64,000 nt of DNA from GCA-002050365 sp038235165 (GCA_038235165.1 JBBSUG010000027.1:1-64000); one strand, 5' to 3'. Shown: positions 17,860 to 28,339, counted from the stretch's first letter. Translations and numbers: made by a program. The notes: generated by a model not told the origin, from the sequence alone.

Positions 17860-18903
17860 ATGAGTCAAACAGCTAAATCGGAAGAAAACGAATCGTTGGT
17901 CACGGAATACAACGCGCCGCCGCAACTGGACGCGGCGATTCACGCCGTGCCGTTGGTCGAAGCGACGAAAACGCCGAAGAAAATCGGTTATTTGACGAAT
18001 TACAGTTTTCATATCTGGTATCAAATTATTATCGAGATTCTGAAACGTCGGGCGGCGCAATACGGCGCGGAAATCGTCGTGATTGATGCCGATTTGAGCG
18101 TCGAAAATCAGATAAATCAGGCGCGTGAAATGTTGAAGGAAGTGGACGCGATAATTTTAACGCCCGCCGCGACGGAAGGTTTGGAAGAAATTTTGAAAAT
18201 GGCGAACGAAGCCGGAAAACCGGTGCTGGTCGAAGCCAATCCGATTGACGGAATGGCGACGATGGTGGCGATTTGCGATTACGACGCAGGCTACGATTTG
18301 GGCGTTTGGGTCGGCGAAAATGTCAAGAATGAAGACGATTCGCCGCTCAGAATTCTCGATGTCGGACTGCCGACTCTGCGCCCGTGTTTACTGCGGAGCG
18401 AAGGATTTGCCGCCGGTGTGAAAAGTATTCAATCGAACGCACGAATCGTCGCTTCGATCAACGGCGAAGCGACTCCGCCGATTGCCAGAAAAATCGCGGC
18501 GGAAACATTAAAAGGAACCGGCGATATTGACGTGATTTTTGCGATGGACGACGAGACCGGACAGGGCGCGTATCAAGGTTACTGCGACGCGGGATTTGAT
18601 CCCGACAAAGTGGTTCTCGCCGGATTCGGACTGGCGGGCGAACACGAAAAAGACTGGCTGATGCGCGGCGAAGCGTTGAAAGTCAGTCAGGCGATGTTCC
18701 CCGAATACGTCGCTTTGCGCTGTCTCGACGGAATCATCAAGTTATACGACGGGCAAAAAGTTAATGTGCGCGATGACGTCCCGACCGTCCCGATGACGGC
18801 GAAAATATTGGAAAAATATTACCCGAAAAAAGACGGCGTATGGACACCGGACTTTCAAGCGATTGCCGAAATCCCAACCAAGGACGATTGCGAAAAAATC
18901 TAA
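17860..18903 (+). CDS. Periplasmic-binding-protein fold (Peripla_BP_4) without export signal
   Basis: 347 aa from ATG 17860, which has GGAG 11 bases upstream; ATG 17827 would add 11 residues. The fold is that of type I sugar-binding proteins such as ribose/xylose binders: KKIGYLTNYSFHIWYQIIIEILKRRAAQYG, VDAIILTPAATEGLEEILKMANEAGKPVLVEANP, DVIFAMDDETGQGAYQGYCDAG. No signal peptide, lipobox or transmembrane segment precedes it, and no ABC ATPase or permease is nearby. It may act as a cytoplasmic sugar sensor or enzyme subunit, or partner of an unseen system. Family call is good, role unknown. Confidence 0.75.
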   Translation: MSQTAKSEENESLVTEYNAPPQLDAAIHAVPLVEATKTPKKIGYLTNYSFHIWYQIIIEILKRRAAQYGAEIVVIDADLSVENQINQAREMLKEVDAIILTPAATEGLEEILKMANEAGKPVLVEANPIDGMATMVAICDYDAGYDLGVWVGENVKNEDDSPLRILDVGLPTLRPCLLRSEGFAAGVKSIQSNARIVASINGEATPPIARKIAAETLKGTGDIDVIFAMDDETGQGAYQGYCDAGFDPDKVVLAGFGLAGEHEKDWLMRGEALKVSQAMFPEYVALRCLDGIIKLYDGQKVNVRDDVPTVPMTAKILEKYYPKKDGVWTPDFQAIAEIPTKDDCEKI

Positions 18904-18932
18904 AAGAAGTAAAAAAACTGGAGACTGAATTA

Positions 18933-21900
18933 ATGCTTATTCAAATTAAAAACACGATCAAACAAGCGGGATTTCTGTGGGCAATCGTCCTATTTCTGAC
19001 CGTCGGCGTTTTCGCGCAGTCGAACACGGGAACAATTACCGGACAGGTGCAGGACGCGAACGGCGCGATTGTGCCGAACGCGACGGTGACGGTGACGAAC
19101 GTCGGCACGAACGAATCGAAAACCGTGCAGAGCAACGACGAAGGTTTTTACGAAACGCCGTCGCTTTCGACCGGAATTTATAAAATTACGGCAACGGCGA
19201 GCGGTTTTCAGGAAAAAACGATCAGCGATGCGCGGCTGGCAGTCGGTGCGCGTCTGCGTGTTGACGTGCAACTCGGAGTCAGCGGAGTCAGCGCGGTGGT
19301 CGAAGTGGCGAGTCAAACGCCGACCGACACTGAAACCTCGACCATCGGCGACACTATCGGCGCAGCGCGGGTCGCTGACAATCCGATTAACGGGCGCGAT
19401 TTTACGCAGCTTTTGGCGACCGTTCCCGGTTCGGTCCAGTCAACGAATCAATTTCAAACTTCCATCAACGGCATTCCTTCAACCTTCGGCGGAACGAGCG
19501 TTCTAGTTGACGGTATTGACGCGAGCCGCGTTGATGTCAACGGAACTTCCAATGTTCTCGGTCGCATCGAATCGCGTATTAACCGCGTTTCGATTGACAG
19601 CATTCAGGAAGTTCAGGTTCTCGAACAAAATTATTCGGCGCAGTATGGACAGGCTCTCGGCACGGTGATTAATCCGATTACGAAGTCGGGAACGAACGAA
19701 TTTCACGGCGGCGGATTTGAATTTTTCCGCAACGAAGCACTGGATTCAAGTGACGCGCTGGCGGGCAAACAGCGTTTCCGGCTTAACCAATTCGGCGGCA
19801 ATCTCAGCGGTCCGATTGCTAAAGATAAAGTGTTTTTCTTTACGAATTACGAGGGTGTTCGCCAAACTCGCGGAAAAACATTCAACGTCTTGGTTCCAAC
19901 GCTCGCTTTTCGTAATTCGGCAGTCGCGGCGATTCGCCCGATTTTCAATAATCTGCCGTTGCCGACGCAAGCCTTTAACGCCGATCTCGGTCGCTTTATC
20001 GGACAGCGTATCGGCGATTTGCGCGAAGACACCGGCTCGATCAAAGTTGACTGGCTGCAATCGGATAAAAGTCAGTTTGCCGTGCGTTACAATCTCAACG
20101 ATTCAAATACGAACGTGCCATACGGTGTCGGCTCGAATCAGTTTGCCGACGGCAAACTTCGCACCCAGCTTTTCAAGGTTTCGCACAACTATTTGTTGAG
20201 CGCGACAACGACCAACGAATTCGGTTTCGGCATCAACCACAATTATACCAATGTCGGCGCGGGCGACACGAGCATTCCGCGATTCGATTTGGGTTTCGTT
20301 GATTTCCGAATCAATCCCATCGGTCCGGCGCAGTTCGAGCAGATTCGCACCGGCAAGGTTTATCAGTTTCTCAACACTTTGAGCACCGTGCGCGGCGATC
20401 ATTCGCTGAAATTCGGTGTTGATATTCGACTTAATCGGCGCGCGGCGGAATCAATTACGCAGGACACGCTGACGTTCTTTTCGACCGGCGATTTGGCGAC
20501 TAACGCGCCGTTTGTCATCGCTCGCGGCGGGAATCCCGAACTTAATTACGCGAACGAAAATTACTCGATTTTCGCGCAGGACGACTGGAAAATCCATCCG
20601 CGTCTGTCGTTAAATCTCGGCTTGCGTTACGAAGTCAGTTCGGTCAGCCGCGAAAAAAACGGGCTGCTGCAAAATTTCGATCTCGCCACGCTGAGTTACA
20701 CGCCCGCCGGACAGAAACTTTACAACGCCGATAAAAATAATTTCGGTCCGCGCGTCGGTTTCGCGTTCGACGTTTTCGGCAATCAAAAAACGGTCGTGCG
20801 CGGCGGTTACGGAATTTTTTACAACCGCGAACTGCCCGCCAGTTTCGGTTCGCCGCAGGCGAATTCGTTCCCGCAGGTTTCGACCGATTTGTTCGATTAT
20901 TTCTTCTGCGCCACGCCGCCGCCGACTTTTCAATTTCCGGTTGATCCGCGAGTTTTCGCCTGCGGACAGGCATCGGCTTACGTCATCGAAAAGGATTTGA
21001 AAACGGCGATGGCACAGCATTATTCGCTTAATGTTCAGCAAAACTTCGGATTCGGCACGTTGAGCGTCGGCTACGTCGGCAATCACGTCACGCATCTTTT
21101 GACCGATGGTGTCATCACGCCGCGCAATATCAACCGCGCCAACGCTGTCACCGGCGCACGTCCTTTGACCGAACGCTACGGCGATATTTTTGCCGTCGGC
21201 GGTTATCCGCAGTCGAATTACAACTCGATGCAGGTCAGTTTCAAACGCAATCTGACGCGCGGGCTACGCTTTAACGCCAATTATACCTGGTCGCACGCGA
21301 TTGACGATGTAGTCGGGTTTTTCAAGGATTATCAGGACGAAAATAACGCCCGCGCCGAACGCGCCAGTTCCGATCAGGACGTGCGCCACAATTTCACGTT
21401 CGATGCCGGATACGATATTCCGTTCAGCAAATTTTTTGAAAATGCGCCGCGCCGACTGACCGAAGGCTGGCAGCTTAACACGATTTTTCAGGCGCGCAGC
21501 GGTTTGCCGGTGACGGTCACGCAGACGGGCGGAATCTTCGGCGGTTTTTCCAATCGCCCGAACGTCGTTCCCGGAGTTGATCCGTATTGCTCGAATTATT
21601 CCGTGCCGACGTGCCAATTCAACGCCGCTGCGTTTCAGGTCGTGCCGGCAGGAAGTTTCGGCAATGCCGGACGCAATATACTGCGAGGACCGAAATTTTC
21701 ACAGGTTGACGCTTCGCTTTTCAAAAACACGCGATTGACCGAAAAAACTTCGCTGCAACTGCGTCTTGAAGTTTACAATCTGTTCAATTTCGCCAACTAT
21801 GCCGATCCGTCGGGCGGTTTGGTCTGCTCCGGTTCGGTCGGGCAATGCGACGCTTTCGGAGTCAGCACTTCGACGGTTGGCAATCAGTTAGGCGGATTGC

Positions 21901-21953
21901 TCGGCTTCGGCGGACCGCGACAGATTCAGCTTTCGGCGCGGTTCATTTTTTAA
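18933..21953 (+). CDS. TonB-dependent receptor, Oar-like, with carboxypeptidase-regulatory domain
   Basis: 1006 aa from ATG 18933, with GGAGA nine bases upstream; the longer frame into the previous gene lacks a ribosome site. A signal peptide ends near VFAQ. A CarboxypepD_reg-like beta-sandwich (about 25-110; GTITGQVQDANGAIVPNATVTVTN) is followed by a plug domain (about 120-240) and a beta-barrel to the C-terminal Phe (IQLSARFIF). Such receptors are numerous in Acidobacteriota and import oligosaccharides or other large solutes. Its place between a sugar-binding protein and GH38-like hydrolase points to glycan uptake. Confidence 0.9.
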   Translation: MLIQIKNTIKQAGFLWAIVLFLTVGVFAQSNTGTITGQVQDANGAIVPNATVTVTNVGTNESKTVQSNDEGFYETPSLSTGIYKITATASGFQEKTISDARLAVGARLRVDVQLGVSGVSAVVEVASQTPTDTETSTIGDTIGAARVADNPINGRDFTQLLATVPGSVQSTNQFQTSINGIPSTFGGTSVLVDGIDASRVDVNGTSNVLGRIESRINRVSIDSIQEVQVLEQNYSAQYGQALGTVINPITKSGTNEFHGGGFEFFRNEALDSSDALAGKQRFRLNQFGGNLSGPIAKDKVFFFTNYEGVRQTRGKTFNVLVPTLAFRNSAVAAIRPIFNNLPLPTQAFNADLGRFIGQRIGDLREDTGSIKVDWLQSDKSQFAVRYNLNDSNTNVPYGVGSNQFADGKLRTQLFKVSHNYLLSATTTNEFGFGINHNYTNVGAGDTSIPRFDLGFVDFRINPIGPAQFEQIRTGKVYQFLNTLSTVRGDHSLKFGVDIRLNRRAAESITQDTLTFFSTGDLATNAPFVIARGGNPELNYANENYSIFAQDDWKIHPRLSLNLGLRYEVSSVSREKNGLLQNFDLATLSYTPAGQKLYNADKNNFGPRVGFAFDVFGNQKTVVRGGYGIFYNRELPASFGSPQANSFPQVSTDLFDYFFCATPPPTFQFPVDPRVFACGQASAYVIEKDLKTAMAQHYSLNVQQNFGFGTLSVGYVGNHVTHLLTDGVITPRNINRANAVTGARPLTERYGDIFAVGGYPQSNYNSMQVSFKRNLTRGLRFNANYTWSHAIDDVVGFFKDYQDENNARAERASSDQDVRHNFTFDAGYDIPFSKFFENAPRRLTEGWQLNTIFQARSGLPVTVTQTGGIFGGFSNRPNVVPGVDPYCSNYSVPTCQFNAAAFQVVPAGSFGNAGRNILRGPKFSQVDASLFKNTRLTEKTSLQLRLEVYNLFNFANYADPSGGLVCSGSVGQCDAFGVSTSTVGNQLGGLLGFGGPRQIQLSARFIF

Positions 21954-22053
21954 TTTACCGCGCACGAGGGGTTTGGGTTTCGCTTGTTAAAACACGGGCA
22001 AATATTTAACGGGCGAAACTCAAAACCAAAATCAAAAAAACAGGAGAAGAACA

Positions 22054-24918
22054 TTGAGCGAACACAACAAAAGAAGAAAAAAAATCGGATGCACTGTAAC
22101 AGTTTTAATTTTATTTTGTTTGCTTTCGTGCAGCGCGTTCGCTCAAACGAAACTTCCCGCCAGTTCGATTAAAACCGTTTATATCACGCCGACTTCGCAT
22201 TATGATTTCGGATTTGTCGAACCGCCCGACGAAGTTCGCGCACGAGCGGCGCGGCACATTGACGAAGTGATTCGGATGGCGGAATCGGACAAGGATTTTC
22301 GCTGGACGATTGAAAGCGTCTGGCAGGTTGACGAATGGCTCAAACGGCAGATTAAACCGACTTCCGTGTTGCCGAAGGACAACGAGAAAATTGCCCGTTT
22401 GATGAAACTCATCAAGAGCGGGCAAGTCGCGCTTTCGACCTCGTGGGGCAGTATGCACACGGATTTTATGGGCGCGGAGGAACTCAACCGCATCTGCTAC
22501 AACTACGAAATTTTAAAACGCACTTACGGCATCAACTCCGAAGTTGCGCTGATGGACGACGTTCCCGGACACCCGACTTCGATTCCATCGGTTTTGGCAG
22601 GCAGCGGCACGAAATATCTAACCGTCGGCGCGAATCTTTTTATCGGTGATGCGACGTCGCTTGCGCCCGGAAAAGTTCCGTTCTACTGGCAATCGCCCGA
22701 CGGCAGCAAGGTTTTGACGTGGGTTTCGCAAAGCAAACGCGGCGGCTACACGGAAGGAATGACCGATTTTTATCTCGACCCGTATTCGCTCGATCCATAC
22801 ACGAATAAAACGCCGTTCGACATGTTCAACCCCGAACTGGCGGGCAAAAAAACGCCGCTCGAAATTCAGGAAATCGGAGTGAACGAACTTCTCAATCGTT
22901 ATAACAAAGCCGGTTATAAATACGACGCGGTGATGGTTTATTACGCGCACGATTTTGTCGAGCCGACAAATGTTACAAATCTGGAAAAAGCAGTCAAAGC
23001 GTGGAATACAAAGCACAAAGAAGTTCAGTTAAAAATCGCCACGCCGGACAGTTTTTTGAAATATATCGAAACGAAATATGCCGCCGAAATTCCGACTTAC
23101 AAAGGCGAATGGTCGGGGCTTTGGAGCGAATCTAAAACGCAGTCGCCGCGCATTTCCGCGCTAGCGCGTTACGCCCACGATCACGCGCCCGCCGCTGAAA
23201 GTTTGTGGAGTGCGATTGCGATGACCAAAAATATCCCGTTTCCGGTCGGCAATTACACTTCGATTTACGATTTGATATTCACTTATGACGAACACAGCGG
23301 CGCGGGCAATAACGGCTGGATTCAGCTAAACGACCGCGCACCGCTCGAAGAACAGAACCGGCAATACGTCGCATATATGTCGAAAGCGCAGACGGAAACC
23401 GACTTTTTGCTCAAACAAGGCATCGGCATTCTGGCACAGCCTTCGAGATATGCCGCGAGCCTTCCGCTGAAATCTGAAAACACCTGGAACGCGCTTGTTT
23501 ATAACGGTTTGTCGTGGACAAGAAGCGATGTCGTCAAACTAAATTCACCGCAAAAAAATACGCGAATCACGGAAATCAAGGATTTGGCGGCGAATCAAAA
23601 AATTAGATTCGATACGGATGAAAACGGAAGCGCAGTTTTCGTTGCAAACGCTGTGCCGTCAATGGGTTACAAAACTTACGAAATCACGACGGCAAACGGC
23701 AGTCCGGTTTCGACTTTGAAGGAAGATGCGGGAAAAACCGAAATCAAAAACGACAATTTTCAAATCAAGCTTCGCGCCGACGGCAATATTCAGAATATTT
23801 ACGATTTAAAACAAAAACGCGAGATCGTCAACGACAAAGGCGAACTGCCGTTTAACGAATTGCTGCGCGTCGAAGGACAGGACGCATCAAAAGTGAATTA
23901 TCCGCTTACGCCCGACATTTCCGTTAGACGAGGCGAGCAAATGACGCAGATCGTCGTCCGGCGAGAGCGTTCGATTTATCCGCTGACGACCGTCACGATT
24001 TACGATAATCTCGATCACGTCGAACTGCATAATGAACTCGACGCTGACAAAATGCCGTTTGCGGGCGGCAGTGATAATTGGAACGATTCATACTATTTCG
24101 CGTTCCCGTTTAATGTTTTCAATCAAAATTTGCAGTTCAAACGCGGCGGACAGAAATGGTTTGACACTCTGCCCGAAGATTATCTGCCGGGAGCGCGGCG
24201 CGACGGCGTAACGACGCAGCATTTAATCGGTTTTACAGACGGAAATTCAAGCGCACTACTCGCGCACCGGCAAGCATTTCATTGGGTTTATCCGAGTTAT
24301 GTGGCGACGAAATTACAGCCGAAAGATGCGCCGAAAGGATTGCCCGCGATGTTCACAGGGAAATTCCCGCTGCCGGAAGCGACGATTTATTCACGCGCCG
24401 TCCGTCGCAGCAATCAAGCCGACACGCACGATCTCGGCGTGATAAATATGCCGACCGTTGAACCCGGACTTTTTGAGAAATACGTTTTCGATTATGCGAT
24501 TGCAAGCGACGGAAAATTTGATGAAGTCAAAGCGTGGCAGATGGGCGCAAATTTTAACGTGCCTTTGATGAGTGAATACATCAACGCTCTGCCGGGTTCG
24601 CTAAGCTACGGATTTTTTACGATCAATCAGCCGAATGTGCAGATTGTTAATGTCAAAACGATTTCCGATTCGATTATTCACGGCGAAGTCAGTGCCGCGC
24701 CGCTCAACCCGCAGACGAATAAAATTTACACGATTCGATTACAGGAATTCGCCGGACGCGCGACGACTGCAGCCATCAATCTGCCGGTTAAAATAAAATC
24801 CGCCTCACTGCTTAATTTAACGGAAGCTAAAGTTTTACAAAAAATTACGCAGACCGCGCCGCTGACGGTAAATTTAAAACCGTTTGAAACGGCGACGGTG
24901 AGAGTTGAAATTGAGTAA
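22054..24918 (+). CDS. Secreted glycoside hydrolase family 38-like enzyme (alpha-mannosidase type)
   Basis: 954 aa from TTG 22054, supported by AGGAG (22042-22046). The signal sequence ends AFAQ; LLSC just before it is a weak lipobox. The catalytic domain begins TPTSHYDFGF, with H49 and D51 in the positions of the zinc-binding HxD of GH38. The motif MDDVPGHP (D168/D169) corresponds to the nucleophile Asp region. Later beta-domains (VVRRERSIYPLTTVTIYDNLDHVELHNEL) fit the mannosidase C-terminal region. It probably trims mannose-containing glycans in the periplasm or outside. Substrate specificity is not proven by these motifs. Confidence 0.8.
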   Translation: MSEHNKRRKKIGCTVTVLILFCLLSCSAFAQTKLPASSIKTVYITPTSHYDFGFVEPPDEVRARAARHIDEVIRMAESDKDFRWTIESVWQVDEWLKRQIKPTSVLPKDNEKIARLMKLIKSGQVALSTSWGSMHTDFMGAEELNRICYNYEILKRTYGINSEVALMDDVPGHPTSIPSVLAGSGTKYLTVGANLFIGDATSLAPGKVPFYWQSPDGSKVLTWVSQSKRGGYTEGMTDFYLDPYSLDPYTNKTPFDMFNPELAGKKTPLEIQEIGVNELLNRYNKAGYKYDAVMVYYAHDFVEPTNVTNLEKAVKAWNTKHKEVQLKIATPDSFLKYIETKYAAEIPTYKGEWSGLWSESKTQSPRISALARYAHDHAPAAESLWSAIAMTKNIPFPVGNYTSIYDLIFTYDEHSGAGNNGWIQLNDRAPLEEQNRQYVAYMSKAQTETDFLLKQGIGILAQPSRYAASLPLKSENTWNALVYNGLSWTRSDVVKLNSPQKNTRITEIKDLAANQKIRFDTDENGSAVFVANAVPSMGYKTYEITTANGSPVSTLKEDAGKTEIKNDNFQIKLRADGNIQNIYDLKQKREIVNDKGELPFNELLRVEGQDASKVNYPLTPDISVRRGEQMTQIVVRRERSIYPLTTVTIYDNLDHVELHNELDADKMPFAGGSDNWNDSYYFAFPFNVFNQNLQFKRGGQKWFDTLPEDYLPGARRDGVTTQHLIGFTDGNSSALLAHRQAFHWVYPSYVATKLQPKDAPKGLPAMFTGKFPLPEATIYSRAVRRSNQADTHDLGVINMPTVEPGLFEKYVFDYAIASDGKFDEVKAWQMGANFNVPLMSEYINALPGSLSYGFFTINQPNVQIVNVKTISDSIIHGEVSAAPLNPQTNKIYTIRLQEFAGRATTAAINLPVKIKSASLLNLTEAKVLQKITQTAPLTVNLKPFETATVRVEIE

Positions 24919-24968
24919 TTTTCAAAGTTCAAACGCGGATGCTGAACTAATTATCAAAATAAAAAATT

Positions 24969-27197
24969 ATGAGTGAAATAAAACGCCGGGATTTCTTAAA
25001 AACGACCGTCGCCGGAATTGCCGCCGGAGCGATCTTAAAATCCGATGCTTTCGGTAAAGAAAGCATCATCCCCGAAATATCAGCAAAAACTTCCCCGCTG
25101 CCAGACATTCCGACGATTGATTCGATGCGTTCAGTCGTGATGACGCATAAATTCGGCGATTTATACGCGCTGCCGGGTTTAACCAATCAATGGGGCTGCG
25201 CGCAAGCCGCGATGGATGCCGTCGCCGTGCGTAGTATTGCGTTTCCGCCGTTCGCACAGGGCGAAATGAACGTCGCGCCGCTGGGTGCTGGCGGCGAACT
25301 TTTGACCGGAGTTTTATACGTTGACGGCGAATATTTCGCGTCAACAAAAACGCCGATTGATTTCGTTTGGCAGCCCGACCGCATCGAACGCAAAACCGTT
25401 TATAAAGATTTGGAAATCAGTTCAACGACGATTGTGCCGTTTGAAACGATGGCGGTCGCGGTCAAATTTAACGTCAAAAACATTTCAAAACGACGGCGCA
25501 AAACCGAAATAAAATTGGCGATCAACGGCGGCGCGTCAAAACTCGTCGCTGCATGGAACGCCGCCTATTCGCCTGGAGAATACGACAATGCGCGAACGAT
25601 TGATAAATCAAGAAACGCGATTTTCTGCAAAGCGATTCACAGCGAAGCCTATGTTTTGCAAGGGACTTCGCCCGCACCGAAAGAAATTTTACCGTCGTGG
25701 ATAATCTACGAATTCGACCTTGCGCCGAATGAAACAAAATCCATAACATTCGTCAATTCTCTCGGCGAAAGTCAAACTGCCGTCGAAAAACAATACGACG
25801 CGCTGATTAATAATTTTGATGCGGTGTTGAAAAAGACGGGCGACGAATGGAATGCCGAAATGAAAGCCGCGTTTACGCCGAATAATAAACGATATTCGGG
25901 TCATCTGCCGACACTTTCGACATCCGACGATGCCGTCAAACGGCTCTATCACACCGCCGCGCTGCACGCGCTCTATTTTCGCCGCACCACGCCGCATTCG
26001 GTTTACGGTACAACGTATGTGACGCTGATGCCGCGCTACTGGGAAACGACGACGTTTCTCTGGGATATTTCTCTGAGCGCGATGCTGCTGGCAATGCTCG
26101 ACCCGGAAATTCTTAAACGAATGATGGAAACGTGGATGAAACTCGACATCTACAAGCACTTCGGCACGGAATTTTTAACCGGCGCGGGAGTCGGTCCCTG
26201 GTATTCGGTAAACGATTACGCAATGTCGAGAATGGCGAAGGAATATCTGCGTTGGACGGGCGACAAAGCGTGGCTCGACAAGGAAGTGGGTGGTAAAAAG
26301 GTTTTCGATTATCTAGTTTCCTACGCCGAAAACTGGCGCAAATTGGACACGAATAATCACGGTTTGGCAGATTACGGCGGTGTCAACAATCTGCTCGAAG
26401 CGGTTTCGAGCTATGTTCACGAAGTCGCCGGTCTCAACGCGGCAAATGTTTATAATCTCCGTTTCGCCGCCGAACTGCTTGATTTTAAAAATCAGAAGGA
26501 CAAAGCCGCCGCGATGCGAAAGGAAGCCGAAGACCTCGGCAAACGGGTGCAGCAATTATACGTTGACGGCAAAGGAATCTGGCGTTGCCGTCTGCCCGAC
26601 GGTTCTTATAACGAAGTTCATCACTGTTATGATTTCGGCACGACTCTGATGAACATCGGTGATTTAATGCCTGCCAAACAAAAGCGCGAAATGGTCGAAT
26701 TTTTCCGGCGCGAACTGCAAACGCCGACGTGGATGCGCGCCCTTTCGACCAAAGATTTAGACGTGACGTTCAGCATTCGCCCCGATCATCAGTGGACGGG
26801 CGCGTATTGCGCGTGGGCGGCATTGGCGTTGAGCGGGTTATACGTCGCCAACGAACCTGATACTGCCGCCGAATGGATCAGAGGTCTGGCGAAAACTGCG
26901 ATGCAGGGACCGTTCGCGCAGGCACATTTTACCGAAGCATTTTACACGCCCGAATCAAACGGCGCGGCGGCAAAATCAACTTCCGATCAACCGTACATTA
27001 ATGATTGGGCGTGTGTTTCCGGCTGTAATTACTTAGAACCGATTGTTGATTCGATTTTCGGTATTAACGCCGGACTATTTGGCGAAATTACTGCTGCGCC
27101 GCAATTCGGTAAATTTGATGAACGCGCCGAACTGAGGAACGTTAATTATCAGGGAAAGATTTACACGGCGATGAAGAACGGGATTAAGGCGGCATAG
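24969..27197 (+). CDS. Tat-exported glycoside-hydrolase-like alpha/alpha-barrel protein
   Basis: 742 aa. It has a twin-arginine leader (IKRRDFLKTTVAGIAAGAIL). An N-terminal beta-sandwich (about 50-290) precedes an alpha/alpha toroid (about 310-730) with conserved-looking acidic and aromatic patches: ETTTFLWDISLSA, DNATNNHGLADYGG-like NNHGLADYGG, PDHQWTGAYCAW. This layout occurs in GH63, GH37, GH15 and amylo-alpha-1,6-glucosidase groups; I could not fix the family. It follows the GH38-like gene after 50 bp and most likely acts on the same glycan outside the cytoplasm. Confidence 0.65.
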   Translation: MSEIKRRDFLKTTVAGIAAGAILKSDAFGKESIIPEISAKTSPLPDIPTIDSMRSVVMTHKFGDLYALPGLTNQWGCAQAAMDAVAVRSIAFPPFAQGEMNVAPLGAGGELLTGVLYVDGEYFASTKTPIDFVWQPDRIERKTVYKDLEISSTTIVPFETMAVAVKFNVKNISKRRRKTEIKLAINGGASKLVAAWNAAYSPGEYDNARTIDKSRNAIFCKAIHSEAYVLQGTSPAPKEILPSWIIYEFDLAPNETKSITFVNSLGESQTAVEKQYDALINNFDAVLKKTGDEWNAEMKAAFTPNNKRYSGHLPTLSTSDDAVKRLYHTAALHALYFRRTTPHSVYGTTYVTLMPRYWETTTFLWDISLSAMLLAMLDPEILKRMMETWMKLDIYKHFGTEFLTGAGVGPWYSVNDYAMSRMAKEYLRWTGDKAWLDKEVGGKKVFDYLVSYAENWRKLDTNNHGLADYGGVNNLLEAVSSYVHEVAGLNAANVYNLRFAAELLDFKNQKDKAAAMRKEAEDLGKRVQQLYVDGKGIWRCRLPDGSYNEVHHCYDFGTTLMNIGDLMPAKQKREMVEFFRRELQTPTWMRALSTKDLDVTFSIRPDHQWTGAYCAWAALALSGLYVANEPDTAAEWIRGLAKTAMQGPFAQAHFTEAFYTPESNGAAAKSTSDQPYINDWACVSGCNYLEPIVDSIFGINAGLFGEITAAPQFGKFDERAELRNVNYQGKIYTAMKNGIKAA

Positions 27198-27226
27198 AAC
27201 AGAAGAGAAGGGGGAGAGACAAAATT

Positions 27227-28141
27227 ATGAAAATTGCATTTGTTTTACCGGCAAAATTGTTGATTGCAGCAGTATTTTTGTTTTGTGCAAATTTAATTAT
27301 TGACGGACAAACTCCGCCTTCGACACCTTTTTCGACCGAAGCGGGCGCAGCCTACTGGGTGCAGCCCGATGTTGTTTACGGTTCGGCGAACAATACGCCG
27401 CTCAAACTCGATGTTTGGTATCGGCACGACGTTAATACGCCGCAGCCGACGCTCGTCTATTTTCACGGCGGCGGCTGGGTTTTCGGCAACAAAGAAACGA
27501 GCGTTTTGCAGTTTTTGCCGTTTCTCGAAAAAGGCTGGCGCGTCGTCAATGTTGAATACCGGATGGCAGGCAATTCCCCGGCTCCGGCAGCGGTCGAAGA
27601 TGCGCGGTGCGCTCTGCGCTGGGTTTTTCGCAACGCCAAACAATGGAATTTCGACACTTCAAAAATCGTTTTGACGGGACATTCGGCGGGCGGACACCTT
27701 GCGCTGATTTCCGGGATGCTGCCCGACGGCACGGGACTCGACAATAATTGCTACGGCGATGAAAAACTGAACGTCGCGGCGATAATTAACTGGTATGGAA
27801 TCACCGATGTCAACGACATCATTGCCGGCAAAAATCTGAAAAATTACGCCGTAATGTGGATGGGAAGCCGGCAAAACGCGGCGGAAATTGCCAAAAGAGT
27901 TTCGCCCCTAACCTACGTCCGCGCCAATTTGCCGCCGATTCTGACGATTCACGGCGACAGCGACGACGTTGTTCCCTATACACAGGCGACGCGACTCAAA
28001 GAAGCACTCGACAAAGCAAAAGTAAAAAACGAACTTTTCACCGTCAAAGGCGGCGGACACGGCGGATTTAAACAGGATGATTATGTGAAATCGTACGATG
28101 AAATCTGGAGTTTTTTGAGGGAAAACAAAATTTTTGAGTAA
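27227..28141 (+). CDS. Secreted alpha/beta hydrolase (BD-FAE / lipase-esterase type)
   Basis: 304 aa with a signal peptide (about 1-28). The oxyanion motif HGGGW, nucleophile GHSAGGHLA, late Asp in GDSDDVVPY and catalytic His in KGGGHGGF make a complete triad. The family includes feruloyl and acetylxylan esterases that remove acyl groups from polysaccharides. Position after two secreted glycosidases suggests deacylation of the same glycan. Confidence 0.83.
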   Translation: MKIAFVLPAKLLIAAVFLFCANLIIDGQTPPSTPFSTEAGAAYWVQPDVVYGSANNTPLKLDVWYRHDVNTPQPTLVYFHGGGWVFGNKETSVLQFLPFLEKGWRVVNVEYRMAGNSPAPAAVEDARCALRWVFRNAKQWNFDTSKIVLTGHSAGGHLALISGMLPDGTGLDNNCYGDEKLNVAAIINWYGITDVNDIIAGKNLKNYAVMWMGSRQNAAEIAKRVSPLTYVRANLPPILTIHGDSDDVVPYTQATRLKEALDKAKVKNELFTVKGGGHGGFKQDDYVKSYDEIWSFLRENKIFE

Positions 28142-28148
28142 GGCAAAA

Positions 28149-28302
28149 AAGATGAAAAATGTCAGACACAAATCAGGAGTTAAAAATGTTTTTGAGGCAA
28201 ATAAAAGTTGTATGACCACTTCTCAATATTTTCTTGCGACATTTTCGGAATTATTATAGAAATTCCTCCGAAACCGGATTTGTGTCTGACTTTTTTCATC
28301 TT
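28149..28302. repeat. 154-bp palindromic element (MITE- or REPIN-like)
   Basis: Left arm 28149-28174 (AAGATGAAAAATGTCAGACA...) and right arm 28277-28302 are reverse complements with one mismatch over 26 bp. Inside, TTTCGG-AATT (near 28243-28251) pairs with AATTCCTCCGAAA (28261-28273) around a bulge. No gene lies inside. It fills the gap between the hydrolase and dehydratase genes. Confidence 0.75.
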
Positions 28303-28339
28303 ATGAAAATCAAAAAATTAAAAATCATTTGCTAAATTT

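Noticed and set aside
18840..18932. N-terminal extension of the TonB receptor
   Set aside because: It lies inside the preceding gene and would bury the signal peptide; ATG 18933 has a proper ribosome site.
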